Numbered from the stretch's first letter, positions 14,152-23,272 are shown. The stretch: DNA of 64,000 nt from Pseudomonas frederiksbergensis (GCF_003732705.1 NZ_MOBR01000018.1:62001-126000); one strand, 5' to 3'. Translations and numbers: made by a program. Notes: generated by a model from the sequence alone, not told the origin.

Positions 14152-15084
14152 GTGAGTGCCACCCGGCGTAGCGCCGATGGGTTTGCCCTGCAAGTGATGC
14201 TCGGGCTGTGCCTGATCTGGGGTGTTCAGCAAGTCATGATCAAGTGGGCGGCGCCGGACATTGCGCCGGTCATGCAAGCCGCCGGGCGGTCGGGGATTTC
14301 TGCGTTGCTCGTAGGACTTCTCATCTGTTGGAAGGGCGGTTGGGATCAGGTCAGTCATACGTGGCGCGGTGGACTACTGGCCGGCGCGCTGTTTGGCCTG
14401 GAGTTCTTCTTCATTTCCGAAGGCCTGCAACTGACCACGGCGGCGCACATGTCAGTGTTTCTCTACACCGCGCCGATTTTCACCGCGTTGGGCGTGCATT
14501 GGCTGTTGCCGAGCGAGCGTTTAAGACCGGTGCAATGGCTGGGGATTTTTCTCGCATTTGTCGGCATCGCCATTGCGTTTGCCGGCGGTGTGTCCTGGGA
14601 CAATCTCGACCATCGCATGTTGATGGGCGATGCGTTGGGCGTACTGGCCGGCGCCTCGTGGGGCGCGACCACAGTGGTGGTGCGCGCCTCGCGCTTGTCG
14701 GAAGCACCGGTGACCCTGACATTGTTCTATCAGTTGATCGTCGGTTTTGTCGGCCTGTTGCTGATCGCGATCCTCAGCGGTCAGGTCACCCACGTCAGCC
14801 TGACCTCCGTGGCGGTGGCCAGCGTGCTGTTCCAGGGCTTGGTGGTGTCGTTCTTCAGTTACCTGACCTGGTTCTGGTTGTTGCGCCGTTATCTGGCGGC
14901 AAACCTGGCGGTGTTTTCGTTCATGACGCCGCTGTTCGGCGTCACGTTCGGCGTGGTGTTACTGGGTGAAGAGCTGAGCCTCAACTTCGTCATTGGCGCG
15001 GTGCTGGTGCTGCTCGGTATCACGTTTGTCAGCGCTGAGCAGTGGGTGCGCCGTCGTTTGCGCAAAGCCCTCGGCCAGCCCTGA
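14152..15084 (+). CDS. EamA/DMT-family transporter
   Basis: 310 residues, starting at GTG 14152 behind GAGGTG. Ten membrane segments in two EamA repeats: FALQVMLGLCLIWGVQQVMI at the start and GDALGVLAGASWGATTVVVR at the start of the second half. Probable drug/metabolite exporter in the inner membrane, substrate unknown. Its last 56 bases overlap the 3' end of the convergent MFS gene. Confidence 0.9.
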   Translation: MSATRRSADGFALQVMLGLCLIWGVQQVMIKWAAPDIAPVMQAAGRSGISALLVGLLICWKGGWDQVSHTWRGGLLAGALFGLEFFFISEGLQLTTAAHMSVFLYTAPIFTALGVHWLLPSERLRPVQWLGIFLAFVGIAIAFAGGVSWDNLDHRMLMGDALGVLAGASWGATTVVVRASRLSEAPVTLTLFYQLIVGFVGLLLIAILSGQVTHVSLTSVAVASVLFQGLVVSFFSYLTWFWLLRRYLAANLAVFSFMTPLFGVTFGVVLLGEELSLNFVIGAVLVLLGITFVSAEQWVRRRLRKALGQP

Positions 15085-16210
15085 GCGGGCCCAGCAGTAA
15101 AGCGCCGGCGATCAATAAACCGCTGCCGGCGAATATCAGCGCGGGTTGCAGGCCACCACTGAAATGGCTGCTCGTTGCCGCCAGCAACGGCCCTGCAAGC
15201 TGACCCACGGCAAAGCATGCGGTCAGCAGCCCGGCGTTGCGCTGGGTGGCGTGGGGGGCCAGTTCCCGGGAGCGTTGCATCACCAATTGCATGCAAGCCA
15301 GGAACGGCGTGCCGCACAGGATCACGCCCAACGCCAGGCCCGGGCCGCTGCCCAGCAAGCAGGCGAAGACCCCGGCGGCTTGCAACCACAAGGTTGCGAT
15401 CAGCCAATGGCGCGTGGCGTTCGGCGTGTGTCGACGCAAACTCACCAGCAACACCCCAAGCGCTGCTGCCAGGCCGAAGCATGGCCAAAACAGGTCTGCC
15501 ATCCATTGCCCGTGGAATTGCGCGTTGGCCATTTGCGAAAGGAATGTGGCGGGGATGATGTAGCCCAAGCCATACAACCCGTAGATCACGCCTAAACGAC
15601 CGATGCCCTGGTTACCTGAGGGGGCGGTGGTCGGCGCCAATGTCACTGCGGCGGCCGGTTGCGGCAGGAAGGGCAGGATTGCCAGCAGCATCACCAACGC
15701 GACGGCGGCATACACCAGCCACAAGGTCGCGGAAGTTTGCCCCAACAGGTGTGAGCCCAAGGCCAATAACCCTGTCAGAAAAATCCCCAAACCCGGTCCG
15801 GCAAATACCAATGCACCCAGTCGTGGGCGACCGGCGGCTGCCGCCAATGGTTGGCTCAACGCCGTGATCATCACCAGCACCCAGGCGCTGGCCACACCGG
15901 TGCCAAAACGCAGCAGCAGATGGGACCAAAAACCGTTGGCCCAGAACGACGCCAGAGTCAGCAGCACACACAGCCACAAACCACCGAGTAAACGCAGCCG
16001 AACGTGATGGTGGCGGCGGGCGAACATCGCGTCCACCGCACCGACGAAGTAGCCGAGGTAGTTGGCCGCCGCAATCAGACCAGCGGCAGTCAGGTCGATC
16101 TGGCCTTCGCTGAGCAAGTGCGGCAGTTGCGGCGTCAGGGCGAAACGCCCGATGCCCATGGCCATCATCAAGGCGATGAAGCTGGCGGTTAAGCGAATCA
16201 GAGGGGACAT
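15029..16210 (-). CDS. YbfB/YjiJ-family MFS transporter
   Basis: 393 residues, twelve membrane segments, with the family's N-terminal MAMGIGRFALTPQLPHLLSE and IAAANYLGYFVGA. Likely an exporter or proton-coupled transporter of unknown substrate. It is divergent from the LysR gene at 16314 across ~100 bp, the usual arrangement of a LysR protein with its target. It overlaps the EamA gene tail to tail. Confidence 0.9.
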   Translation of the reverse strand: MSPLIRLTASFIALMMAMGIGRFALTPQLPHLLSEGQIDLTAAGLIAAANYLGYFVGAVDAMFARRHHHVRLRLLGGLWLCVLLTLASFWANGFWSHLLLRFGTGVASAWVLVMITALSQPLAAAAGRPRLGALVFAGPGLGIFLTGLLALGSHLLGQTSATLWLVYAAVALVMLLAILPFLPQPAAAVTLAPTTAPSGNQGIGRLGVIYGLYGLGYIIPATFLSQMANAQFHGQWMADLFWPCFGLAAALGVLLVSLRRHTPNATRHWLIATLWLQAAGVFACLLGSGPGLALGVILCGTPFLACMQLVMQRSRELAPHATQRNAGLLTACFAVGQLAGPLLAATSSHFSGGLQPALIFAGSGLLIAGALLLGPLRAGRGLCANDGAPTAQR

Positions 16211-16313
16211 GGTCTGAATTCCAACAAAGGATCAATGACCGTCAGGCTAGGACTGATTGACTTTCTTTAAAAATGAATAATAGTGAGTAACTTGTTCTGA
16301 TTTGGAGAAGGTT

Positions 16314-17207
16314 GTGGAATTCAGCCAGTTGCGGATTTTTCAGGCAGTCGCGCAGGAAGGTTCCATCACTCGCGCGGCTGAACGCCTGCATCGGGTGCCG
16401 TCGAACCTGTCGACCCGGCTCAAACAGCTGGAAGAGCAACTCGGCGTCGAACTTTTCCTGCGTGAGCGTCAGCGTTTGCAGTTATCACCTGCGGGAAAAG
16501 TCCTGCTGGACTACACCGCCAAGCTGTTTGCCCTACACGACGAAGCCAGCGCGGCGGTGCAGGGCGGGCAACCGGCCGGTGACTTCGTACTCGGCACCAT
16601 GTACAGCACGGCCGCTATCCACCTTCCGGGGCTGCTGGCGCGTTATCACCGCACCTATCCGGCGGTGAATCTGCAAGTGCAGTCCGGCCCCAGTGGCGAA
16701 TTGCTGGAAGGTTTACTCACCGGGCGCCTCGATGCGGCGCTGGTGGACGGTCCGCTGGAACTGGCGGGGCTCGATGGAGTGCCGCTGTGCGACGAACGGC
16801 TGGTGCTGATCAGCGAGGCCGGTCACCCGCCGATCCTCAGCGCGATGGATGTGCAAGGGCGCTCGGTGTTCACCTTTCGCCAGGGCTGTTCCTACCGGAT
16901 GCGCCTGGAAGCCTGGTTTGCGCATTACCACGCGGCGATGGGCCGGGCGATAGAGATCGAGTCTTATCCGGGAATGTTGGCCTGCGTGATCGCCGGCTCG
17001 GGCGTGGCGCTGATGTCGGAGTCGATGCTCGCCAGCCTGCCGGGTCGCGAAAGCGTGGCGGTGCACCCGTTGGCAGAGCCATTCGCCAGCGCTACCACTT
17101 GGCTGATGTGGCGCAAAGGCATGCTTGGGGCGAACTTGAACGCCTGGCTTGAGCAGCAACAATCGGTCTATCCGACGGCGCCGAGTCAGGCGCTGGCGAC
17201 GGCTTGA
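16314..17207 (+). CDS. ptrR: LysR-family regulator, PtrR-like
   Basis: 297 residues starting at GTG 16314 (EFSQLRIFQAVAQEGSITRA), with GGAG at 16304-16307. Winged helix-turn-helix at residues 1-60, including SNLSTRLKQLEEQLGVELFL and RERQRLQLSPAGK, then an effector domain. The N-terminus closely matches what I recall of PtrR, a putrescine-utilisation regulator. The divergent MFS gene is the likely local target. The PtrR name is from memory; the LysR assignment is firm. Confidence 0.85.
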   Translation: MEFSQLRIFQAVAQEGSITRAAERLHRVPSNLSTRLKQLEEQLGVELFLRERQRLQLSPAGKVLLDYTAKLFALHDEASAAVQGGQPAGDFVLGTMYSTAAIHLPGLLARYHRTYPAVNLQVQSGPSGELLEGLLTGRLDAALVDGPLELAGLDGVPLCDERLVLISEAGHPPILSAMDVQGRSVFTFRQGCSYRMRLEAWFAHYHAAMGRAIEIESYPGMLACVIAGSGVALMSESMLASLPGRESVAVHPLAEPFASATTWLMWRKGMLGANLNAWLEQQQSVYPTAPSQALATA

Positions 17208-17345
17208 ACTATTGGTCAGCTATTTGGATCAATTCAGTAACAGATCATTGCGATCTTGGGCGAGCATTGCTTGGCACTTCGGACTATTATCAGTGCGAAG
17301 TGGCTACAGAATTCCGCCACTCGGCACTACCCTGAAGGGGGCACC
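17208..17345 (+). promoter_or_regulatory. 5' region of the small PA1414-like gene
   Basis: 138 bases with several self-complementary stretches (CACTTCGGACTATTATCAGTGCGAAGTG pairs at its ends, 17275-17302). An ATCAA half site at 17228-17232 has a poor partner, so an Anr box is not convincing. In P. aeruginosa the related transcript gives the low-oxygen sRNA SicX (recollection), so a small RNA here is possible. Confidence 0.35.
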
Positions 17346-17474
17346 ATGAAAGAGAAAATCCAAAACTGGCTGCACGACCTGGGTGTCGCACTCGGTTTGA
17401 TCGAACCGCCTCTGCAACCTGTGCCTATTCGCACTGACGACGAACAGCGTCGACGCCAGCCGCGCCGCCGGTAA
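17346..17474 (+). CDS. PA1414-like small protein (42 aa)
   Basis: ATG 17346 follows GAAGGGGG. MKEKIQNWLHDLGVALGLIE, then PPLQPVPIRTDDEQRRRQPR: an amphipathic helix followed by a basic tail. I recognise this as the very short PA1414-type protein of Pseudomonas. The function of the peptide is unknown. The frame is open upstream, but the ribosome site settles the start. Confidence 0.75.
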   Translation: MKEKIQNWLHDLGVALGLIEPPLQPVPIRTDDEQRRRQPRRR

Positions 17475-17506
17475 ATTGCAGACAGTGCCTATGGCGAACG
17501 GGCTTG

Positions 17507-17640
17507 TTGTGGCGAGGGGGCTTGCCCCCGTTCGGCTGCGCAGCAGTCGTAAGTCGGATGACGCGGTCAATCTGACACAACCGGGGTGAATGGTTTCGGG
17601 GCCGCTTCGCAGCCCAACGGGGGCAAGCCCCTCGCCACAA
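17507..17640. repeat. Palindromic intergenic repeat, GTGGCGAGGGGGCTTGCCCC type
   Basis: Arms TTGTGGCGAGGGGGCTTGCC and GGCAAGCCCCTCGCCACAA about 130 bp apart, each itself a hairpin. A different REP class from the GTGGGAGCG type. Confidence 0.85.
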
Positions 17641-17683
17641 AAGCCTCCCTGCCCTAAATATCGGGTGTGTTTGGCAACCCTTC

Positions 17684-17935
17684 TCAATGCCGCCCAATCC
17701 TCACCAAAAACCGGCTCAAATCCTCCGCCGTCCTGGCGTCCTTGAGCATCCGGTCTTCCTCCGCCGTAAACGCCGTCAACCCCAACTCATCTTCCAAGTG
17801 GAAGATCAATTCCTCTATATCTTCTTTATCCAAGCCCAACTGCGCCAGGCTGGCGTTGTCGTCGAAGTCATCCTGACGTTCCAGCAGGCGGCTGATAAAA
17901 CGGTGCACGGCAGCACGAACGGCGGCTCTTTTCAT
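17684..17935 (-). CDS. Acyl-carrier-protein-like protein lacking the carrier serine (83 aa)
   Basis: Length, helix pattern and the segment SLAQLGLDKEDIEELIFHLE match acyl carrier proteins, where the motif is normally D-S-L. Here Asp36 is followed by Lys37, so there is no serine for 4'-phosphopantetheine. It probably cannot carry acyl groups and may act as a protein-binding module. ATG 17935 opens MKRAAVRAAVHRFISRLLER. It lies 54 bp downstream of the MBL gene on the same strand. Confidence 0.75.
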   Translation of the reverse strand: MKRAAVRAAVHRFISRLLERQDDFDDNASLAQLGLDKEDIEELIFHLEDELGLTAFTAEEDRMLKDARTAEDLSRFLVRIGRH

Positions 17936-17989
17936 GGTCGTTCTTCGAGGGCGTTATTGTTGTTTTCCCTTGGCTGAGTACAGCAGGCT

Positions 17990-18715
17990 TCAGCCGTGGG
18001 AGCGCTGCCACTCGTCAATCATCGTGCGCAAATGTTCCCCGGAGAAACTGCCGAAATGCCCGCCATGCACGGTGCGAATCGGCAACGCGTGCAAGCGTTG
18101 CAAGCTGTGGGCGTAGTCGTCGAGGTTGGAATGGTAGGCGTCTTCGATCAGCGGCCCGTCGTAGATGATGTCGCCGCTGAACAACGTCTCGGTCGCCGCT
18201 TCATAGAGACTGATGCCACCCGGCGAATGCCCCGGCGTGTGCAGGACTTGCAGCACGCGATCACCCAGGTCCAGCACATCACCTTCCTCAATAAGACCCG
18301 TCGCGGGCGCGGCTTTGACCCGGTATTCGGCGTAGCACAACGGACAATCGGGATGCGCCTCGAACATCTCGTCACCGACAAACGCCGTGCTCAAGGTGTT
18401 CTCGCCGTCCGGCGAAGCGAGGATCTGCGCTTCGGCCGGATGCACCAGCCGTTCGGGGAATTCGTGATGGCCGGCAATGTGGTCAAAATGGCAATGACTG
18501 GCCACGGCCACCAACGGTCGCTCGGTGATCCATGGCAGTTGCTCGCGCAGGCTCACCAGCCCCGAGCCACTGTCCAGCAGCAAGTCCTTGTCGCGACCCT
18601 GGATGTGCCAGAGGTTGCAGCGGTAGAAGGGGCGGATGTACGGCTCGTGAATCAGGCGAATGCCATCGGCCAAGGTTTTCACTTCGAACCACTGATCGCG
18701 AGAAACAATCTTCAT
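17990..18715 (-). CDS. MBL-fold metallo-hydrolase
   Basis: 241 residues from ATG 18715 (MKIVSRDQWF), with GGAGA upstream; the earlier in-frame start at 18766 lacks a ribosome site. Metal-binding motif HCHFDH at residues 74-79, then TPGHSPGG (His163) and SGDIIYDG (Asp182), the metallo-beta-lactamase pattern for two zinc ions. Substrate unknown. A Cys-X2-Cys (DCPLCYAEY) is an unusual extra. Between the ACP-like and symporter genes, same strand. Confidence 0.88.
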   Translation of the reverse strand: MKIVSRDQWFEVKTLADGIRLIHEPYIRPFYRCNLWHIQGRDKDLLLDSGSGLVSLREQLPWITERPLVAVASHCHFDHIAGHHEFPERLVHPAEAQILASPDGENTLSTAFVGDEMFEAHPDCPLCYAEYRVKAAPATGLIEEGDVLDLGDRVLQVLHTPGHSPGGISLYEAATETLFSGDIIYDGPLIEDAYHSNLDDYAHSLQRLHALPIRTVHGGHFGSFSGEHLRTMIDEWQRSHG

Positions 18716-18800
18716 TAACGGTTTTCTCCAGACGAAAAAAAACGGGTGTGGCAACCGACGCCACACCCGTCGAAGAAAGCATCAAGTCGTTATGTTCAGC

Positions 18801-20180
18801 TTAGGCGGCGCTAGCCAAAACGGCCGGGCGACGGGACAGCAGGCTGACCAGCACAAAGCTCACCAAACCCACGCCCAGGCTGTAGTAGATCGGCGTGTTG
18901 GAATCCAGACCGTCCTTGAACATGAACACCAGCGCCGTGGCGAAACCCATGCCCATGCTGGCGATAGCGCCGGCGGTGGTTGCGCGCTTCCAGAAAATCG
19001 CACCGATCAACGGGATCAGCATGCCGCCCACCAGCAGGTTGTAGGCCAGGGTCAGGGCGCTGATCACGTCGTTCACGACCAGTGCGATGCCGAGCACCAC
19101 CAGGCCGGTCAGCAGGGTGAACAGACGGTTCATGCCCAGGCTCGACTGTTTGCCTCCGCGCAGTTTCGGCAGCAGGTCTTCGGTCAGCGTAGTGGCAGCG
19201 GCGAGCAGGCCGGCGCTGGCGGTGGACATCATGGCGGCCAGTGCCGCAGCGATCACCAGACCACGGATACCGTCCGGCAGGGACAGCTTAACGATGGCGG
19301 CGAAGGCGTTGTTGACGTTGTCCAGATCCGGGATCAGCACGTGAGCGGCCATGCCGATCAGGGCGCAGGCCAGGCCGTAGAGGATGCAGTAGAAGCCTGC
19401 GAATGTGCCGGCGACCTGAGCCACTTTGGCGGACTTGACGGTGAACACCCGTTGCCAGATGTCCTGACCGATCAGGATGCCGAAGAAGTAGATCATGAAG
19501 TAGGTGATGATCGTGTCCCAGCCGATGGTGGTGAAGCTGAAGGCGCTTGCTGGCAGTTTCAGCACCAACTGATCCCAACCGCCTACGCGGTACAGGCAGA
19601 TCGGCAACAGGATGAACATCAGGCCCACGGTCTTGATCACGAACTGGACGATGTCGGTCAGGGTCAGCGACCACATGCCGCCGATCGCCGAGTAGATCAC
19701 CACCACGCCACCGCCAAGCAGTACCGACACCCAGAACGGCAGGCCGAACAGCACTTGCAGTACGGTGCCAATGGCGAGGATCGAGACCACGCCGATCATC
19801 AGCGCGTACGCCAGCATGATCACCGCGCTCGCCGAGCGGGCCATCGGGTTGTAGCGTTTTTCCAGGACCTGGGTAACGGTGTAGATCTTCAGTTTCAGCA
19901 GCGGTTTGGCGAGGAACAGGTTCAGCGCCACGATCCCGCAACCCAGTGCGGCGCACAGCCAGAAACCGGAGATGCCATGGACGTAGCCCAGACGCACGGT
20001 GCCGACGGTGGACGCGCCGCCCAGCACGGTGGCGGCCATGGTGCCCATGTACAGGCTCGGGCCGAGGTTGCGACCGGCGACCAAAAAGTCTTCGTTGGTC
20101 TTGGCTTTGCGCATGCCGTAATAGCCGAGTATCAGCATCGCGGCGGCGTAGATGAGTACGACGAATAAATCCAATGCCAT
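18801..20180 (-). CDS. Sodium:solute symporter (SSS family)
   Basis: 459 residues, starting at ATG 20180 (MALDLFVVLIYAAAMLILGY), with GGAGA upstream. Thirteen membrane segments; N-terminal KTNEDFLVAGRNLGPSLYMG is the SSS pattern shared with PutP-like transporters. Na+-coupled uptake, probably of an amine or acid connected with guanidinobutyrate use, judging by its neighbours. The upstream NCS1 gene is on the same strand but a REP pair lies between. Confidence 0.9.
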   Translation of the reverse strand: MALDLFVVLIYAAAMLILGYYGMRKAKTNEDFLVAGRNLGPSLYMGTMAATVLGGASTVGTVRLGYVHGISGFWLCAALGCGIVALNLFLAKPLLKLKIYTVTQVLEKRYNPMARSASAVIMLAYALMIGVVSILAIGTVLQVLFGLPFWVSVLLGGGVVVIYSAIGGMWSLTLTDIVQFVIKTVGLMFILLPICLYRVGGWDQLVLKLPASAFSFTTIGWDTIITYFMIYFFGILIGQDIWQRVFTVKSAKVAQVAGTFAGFYCILYGLACALIGMAAHVLIPDLDNVNNAFAAIVKLSLPDGIRGLVIAAALAAMMSTASAGLLAAATTLTEDLLPKLRGGKQSSLGMNRLFTLLTGLVVLGIALVVNDVISALTLAYNLLVGGMLIPLIGAIFWKRATTAGAIASMGMGFATALVFMFKDGLDSNTPIYYSLGVGLVSFVLVSLLSRRPAVLASAA

Positions 20181-20229
20181 GATGGCGTGTCTCCGATTGT
20201 CTTTTTTATGGTGAAACGAAATCAAACCC

Positions 20230-20318
20230 GTAGGAGCAAGGCTTGCCCGCGATGAAAGCACCGCGGTCAATCAGGCCGACCGCGTCATCATTCATCGCGG
20301 GCAAGCCTTGCTCCTACA
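20230..20318. repeat. REP pair, GTAGGAGCAAGGCTTGCCCG type
   Basis: Forward and inverted arms about 45 bp apart between the two transporter genes of the gbu locus; may separate their mRNAs. Confidence 0.88.
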
Positions 20319-20332
20319 GGTAATGCGTTGAA

Positions 20333-21850
20333 TCAGGCGGCTTGGCGCATCGCTGGTTTACCGAGCGAATCCGTGCCTTTGCTACGCGCATCCTGCGGCC
20401 CAAACACTTCCCGCGGTTCCGGGAACAAACTCAGCAGCGCCAGGTACACCAGCGAAGCCAGGCCCAACGTCACCGGCAGGCTGATGTCGATGCCGCCGGC
20501 CAGGTTGCCTAGCACACCGACGAACTGCCCCGGCAGGTTCACAAAGCACAAACCCACCAGTGCACTCGGGATCCAGGCACCCAGGCCACGCCAGTTCCAG
20601 CCGTGGGTGAACCAGTAGCGGCCACCTTTCTCGCCACGGGTGAACACTTGCAGGTCATCCGGGCAGTAGAAGCCGCGACGCACCACCAGGCCGATGATCA
20701 TGATCACCATCCATGGCGTGGTGCAGGTGATGATCAGCACGGCGAAGGTCGACACGCTCTGCACCAGGTTCGCGGCGAAGCGCCCGATAAAGATGAAGGC
20801 AATCGACATCACGCCGATCAACAGCGTCGCCTTGACCCGCGACAGCACCCGAGGAAATACGCTGGACATGTCCAGCCCGGTGCCATACAGCGACGTGGTG
20901 CCGGTGGACATGCCGCCGATCACCGCAATCAGGCACACCGGCAGGAAGAACCAGCTCGGCGACACCGCCAGCAGGCCGCCGACGTAGTTGTTGGCCGCGA
21001 TGTAGTCCGGTGCCTTGATCGCCACGATGGTCGCGGTGGCCAGGCCGAACAGGAACGGGATGAAGGTCGCGATCTGCGAGATCACCACCGCCGCCATGAT
21101 CCGGCCTTTTGGCGTTTCGCGAGGGATGTAGCGCGACCAGTCACCGAGGAACGCGCCGAAGGAAATCGGGTTGCTCATCGCCACCAGCGCAGCGCCGATG
21201 AACGCCGCCCAGAAGCCCGGTTGACCCATGCTGACGGTGCCGGCGTAGTTCACGTCGAAAGGTCCGGCGAAGGCGAAGATGCCCAACAGGAACAGCAGGC
21301 TGGCGCTCCACACCGCGATCTTGTTGACCCACAACAGGAAGCGGAAGCCGTAGATGCACACGGTCAGTACCAGGATCGCGAACAGACCGTAAGCCAGGCC
21401 CAAAGTCAGGTCGGTTTCCGGCAGGCCGATCAGGCGTTTTGCCCCACCGATCAGCGCATCCCCCGAACTCCACACACTGAGCGAGAAGAAGGCGATGGCG
21501 GTCAGCAGGGACAGAAACGAACCGACGATCCGCCCGTGCACGCCGAAGTGCGCACCGGAAGACACGGCGTTGTTGGTGCCATTGATCGGGCCGAACAGGC
21601 CCATTGGCGCGAGGATCAGCGAACCGAGCAGCACCCCCAGCACAATCGCCCAGACACCGGCCTGGAACGACAGGCCAAACAGCACCGGGAAACTGCCGAG
21701 CACGGCGGTGGCAAAGGTGTTGGAACCGCCGAAGATCATCCGGAACAAGTCCGTCGGGCCTGCGGTACGTTCGCTGTCCGGGATCTGTTCGACCCCGTAG
21801 GTTTCAATTTGCGTAAGGCTTTGGTCTTTGTCTTTGTTGTTGTTATTCAT
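20333..21850 (-). CDS. NCS1/cytosine-permease-like transporter of the gbu locus
   Basis: 505 residues, start ATG 21850 with GGAGCT upstream. Twelve membrane segments of the purine-cytosine permease branch (FGGSNTFATAVLGSFPVLFG; PINGTNNAVSSGAHFGVHGR; SFGAFLGDWSRYIP). Fifty-four bases downstream of the NTF2-like gene and in line with gbuA, so probably the uptake system for guanidinobutyrate or a related compound (inference from context). Confidence 0.88.
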   Translation of the reverse strand: MNNNNKDKDQSLTQIETYGVEQIPDSERTAGPTDLFRMIFGGSNTFATAVLGSFPVLFGLSFQAGVWAIVLGVLLGSLILAPMGLFGPINGTNNAVSSGAHFGVHGRIVGSFLSLLTAIAFFSLSVWSSGDALIGGAKRLIGLPETDLTLGLAYGLFAILVLTVCIYGFRFLLWVNKIAVWSASLLFLLGIFAFAGPFDVNYAGTVSMGQPGFWAAFIGAALVAMSNPISFGAFLGDWSRYIPRETPKGRIMAAVVISQIATFIPFLFGLATATIVAIKAPDYIAANNYVGGLLAVSPSWFFLPVCLIAVIGGMSTGTTSLYGTGLDMSSVFPRVLSRVKATLLIGVMSIAFIFIGRFAANLVQSVSTFAVLIITCTTPWMVIMIIGLVVRRGFYCPDDLQVFTRGEKGGRYWFTHGWNWRGLGAWIPSALVGLCFVNLPGQFVGVLGNLAGGIDISLPVTLGLASLVYLALLSLFPEPREVFGPQDARSKGTDSLGKPAMRQAA

Positions 21851-21904
21851 GATCAGCTCCGATCATAAAGGCGCGCTCATCGTGTGTGAGCGTCACCTGT
21901 TTGG

Positions 21905-22312
21905 CTAAGGGGAGGGCAGCCCTTCCGGCATTGCGGACAAATGTTCGTGACAGGCCAGCCATAGGCCTTGTTGTTCTTTGCGAAAGACGATGGTCTCGCG
22001 CTCCTGGCTGAAGTGTTGCTCCCCTTGCATGCGCAGCTCGGTGGCCACGTCATGGATGAAAATCGCCACGTCACCCTGCAGGCTGACAAAGGCGTTGCTT
22101 GAGGCGCACGAAAGCACCTCGAAGCCATCCTCGGCACGCCAGGTGTCCCACAACGCCTGGTAGGCATCGCGTGACAGCAGAGGCTGTTCGACGGTGTAGA
22201 ACACGAAGCTGGCATCGGCGCTGAAGGCGCCGAAGTAGGCTTCGCGATCGTTACGGGCAAAAGCACTCACCAGATCGGCGGCGGCTTTCAAAACCTGATC
22301 GCGTTCGTTCAT
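21905..22312 (-). CDS. SgcJ/EcaC-type NTF2-fold protein
   Basis: 135 residues from ATG 22312, with GGAGT upstream; a GTG two codons earlier is possible. The pattern DLVSAFARNDREAYFGAFSA, then ASFVFYTVEQPLLSRDAYQA and SQERETIVFRKEQQG is that of the SnoaL/DUF4440-like NTF2 fold. It starts 10 bp after gbuA stops, so the two are cotranscribed. Its role in guanidinobutyrate use is unknown. Confidence 0.85.
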   Translation of the reverse strand: MNERDQVLKAAADLVSAFARNDREAYFGAFSADASFVFYTVEQPLLSRDAYQALWDTWRAEDGFEVLSCASSNAFVSLQGDVAIFIHDVATELRMQGEQHFSQERETIVFRKEQQGLWLACHEHLSAMPEGLPSP

Positions 22313-22321
22313 GACCACTCC

Positions 22322-23272
22322 TCAGCGGTGGGCCACGCCAGGCAGTACGCAGAGCATTTCGTACAGCAGGTTGGCGGCCAGCAGCGAGGTATTACCGGTG
22401 GTGTCGTAAGCGGGCGAGACTTCTACCAGATCGCAACCGACCAGGTCGAGGCCTTGGCAGCCACGCACGATCTCAATCGCCTGAATGGTCGTCAGACCAC
22501 CGATTTCCGGGGTGCCGGTGCCAGGCGCCCAGGCCGGGTCGATGCCGTCGATGTCGAAACTCAGGTACACCGGACCGCCGCCGACTTTCTCGCGAACTTC
22601 GGCCATCAGTGGCGCCAGGGATTTGTGCCAGCACTCTTCGGCCTGGACCACACGGAAGCCTTGTTTGCGGCTCCAGTTGAAGTCTTCGGAGGTGTAGCCC
22701 TGGGCGCGCAGACCAATCTGCACGACGCGGTCCGGGTCCAGAAGACCTTCTTCGACGGCGCGACGGAAGGTGGTGCCGTGGGCGATTTTCTCGCCGAACA
22801 TGTGATCGTTCACATCGGCGTGGGCGTCGATGTGCACCAGGCCGACCTTGCCGTGCTTTTTATGGATGGCACGCAGGATCGGCAGGGTGATGGTGTGGTC
22901 GCCGCCCAGGGTCAGGGGGATCACGTCGTGTTCGAGGATGCTGTGGTAGGACTCTTCGATGATCCGCACGGCGTCGAGCAGGTTGAACGTGTTGATCGCC
23001 ACGTCGCCGATGTCGGCAACCGACAGCGAATCGAACGGTGCAGCGCCGGTGGCCATGTTGTACGGGCGGATCATTACCGATTCAGCGCGAATTTCGCGAG
23101 GTCCGAAACGGGTGCCGGGGCGCAGGGAGGTGCCGATGTCCAGCGGCACGCCAATGAAGGCAGCGTCCAGGCCGGCAGCGGTAGGCAAATGGGGGAGTCG
23201 CATCATGGTGGCGATGCCGCCGAAGCGCGGCATTTCATTGCCGCCCAGTGGTTGGTGAAGAATCTTGTCCAC
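22322..23272 (-). CDS. gbuA: Guanidinobutyrase (arginase/agmatinase family)
   Basis: 316 residues. Hydrolyses 4-guanidinobutyrate to 4-aminobutyrate and urea using two Mn2+. Metal ligands are visible: His126 in GGDHTIT, Asp149, His151 and Asp153 in DAHADV, Asp240 and Asp242 in SFDIDGIDP. The N-terminus MDKILHQPLGGNEMPRFGGI matches the GbuA of P. aeruginosa as I remember it, rather than SpeB agmatinase. First gene of a - strand operon, divergent from gbuR. Cytoplasmic. Confidence 0.92.
   Translation of the reverse strand: MDKILHQPLGGNEMPRFGGIATMMRLPHLPTAAGLDAAFIGVPLDIGTSLRPGTRFGPREIRAESVMIRPYNMATGAAPFDSLSVADIGDVAINTFNLLDAVRIIEESYHSILEHDVIPLTLGGDHTITLPILRAIHKKHGKVGLVHIDAHADVNDHMFGEKIAHGTTFRRAVEEGLLDPDRVVQIGLRAQGYTSEDFNWSRKQGFRVVQAEECWHKSLAPLMAEVREKVGGGPVYLSFDIDGIDPAWAPGTGTPEIGGLTTIQAIEIVRGCQGLDLVGCDLVEVSPAYDTTGNTSLLAANLLYEMLCVLPGVAHR

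Noticed and set aside
17220..17240. Anr/FNR box upstream of the PA1414-like gene
   Set aside because: Only the ATCAA half is present; the other half matches TTGAT in two of five positions.
18792..20168. 458-codon + strand frame opposite the sodium:solute symporter
   Set aside because: Gln/His-rich low-complexity shadow of a membrane-protein gene; the - strand frame has clear family features.
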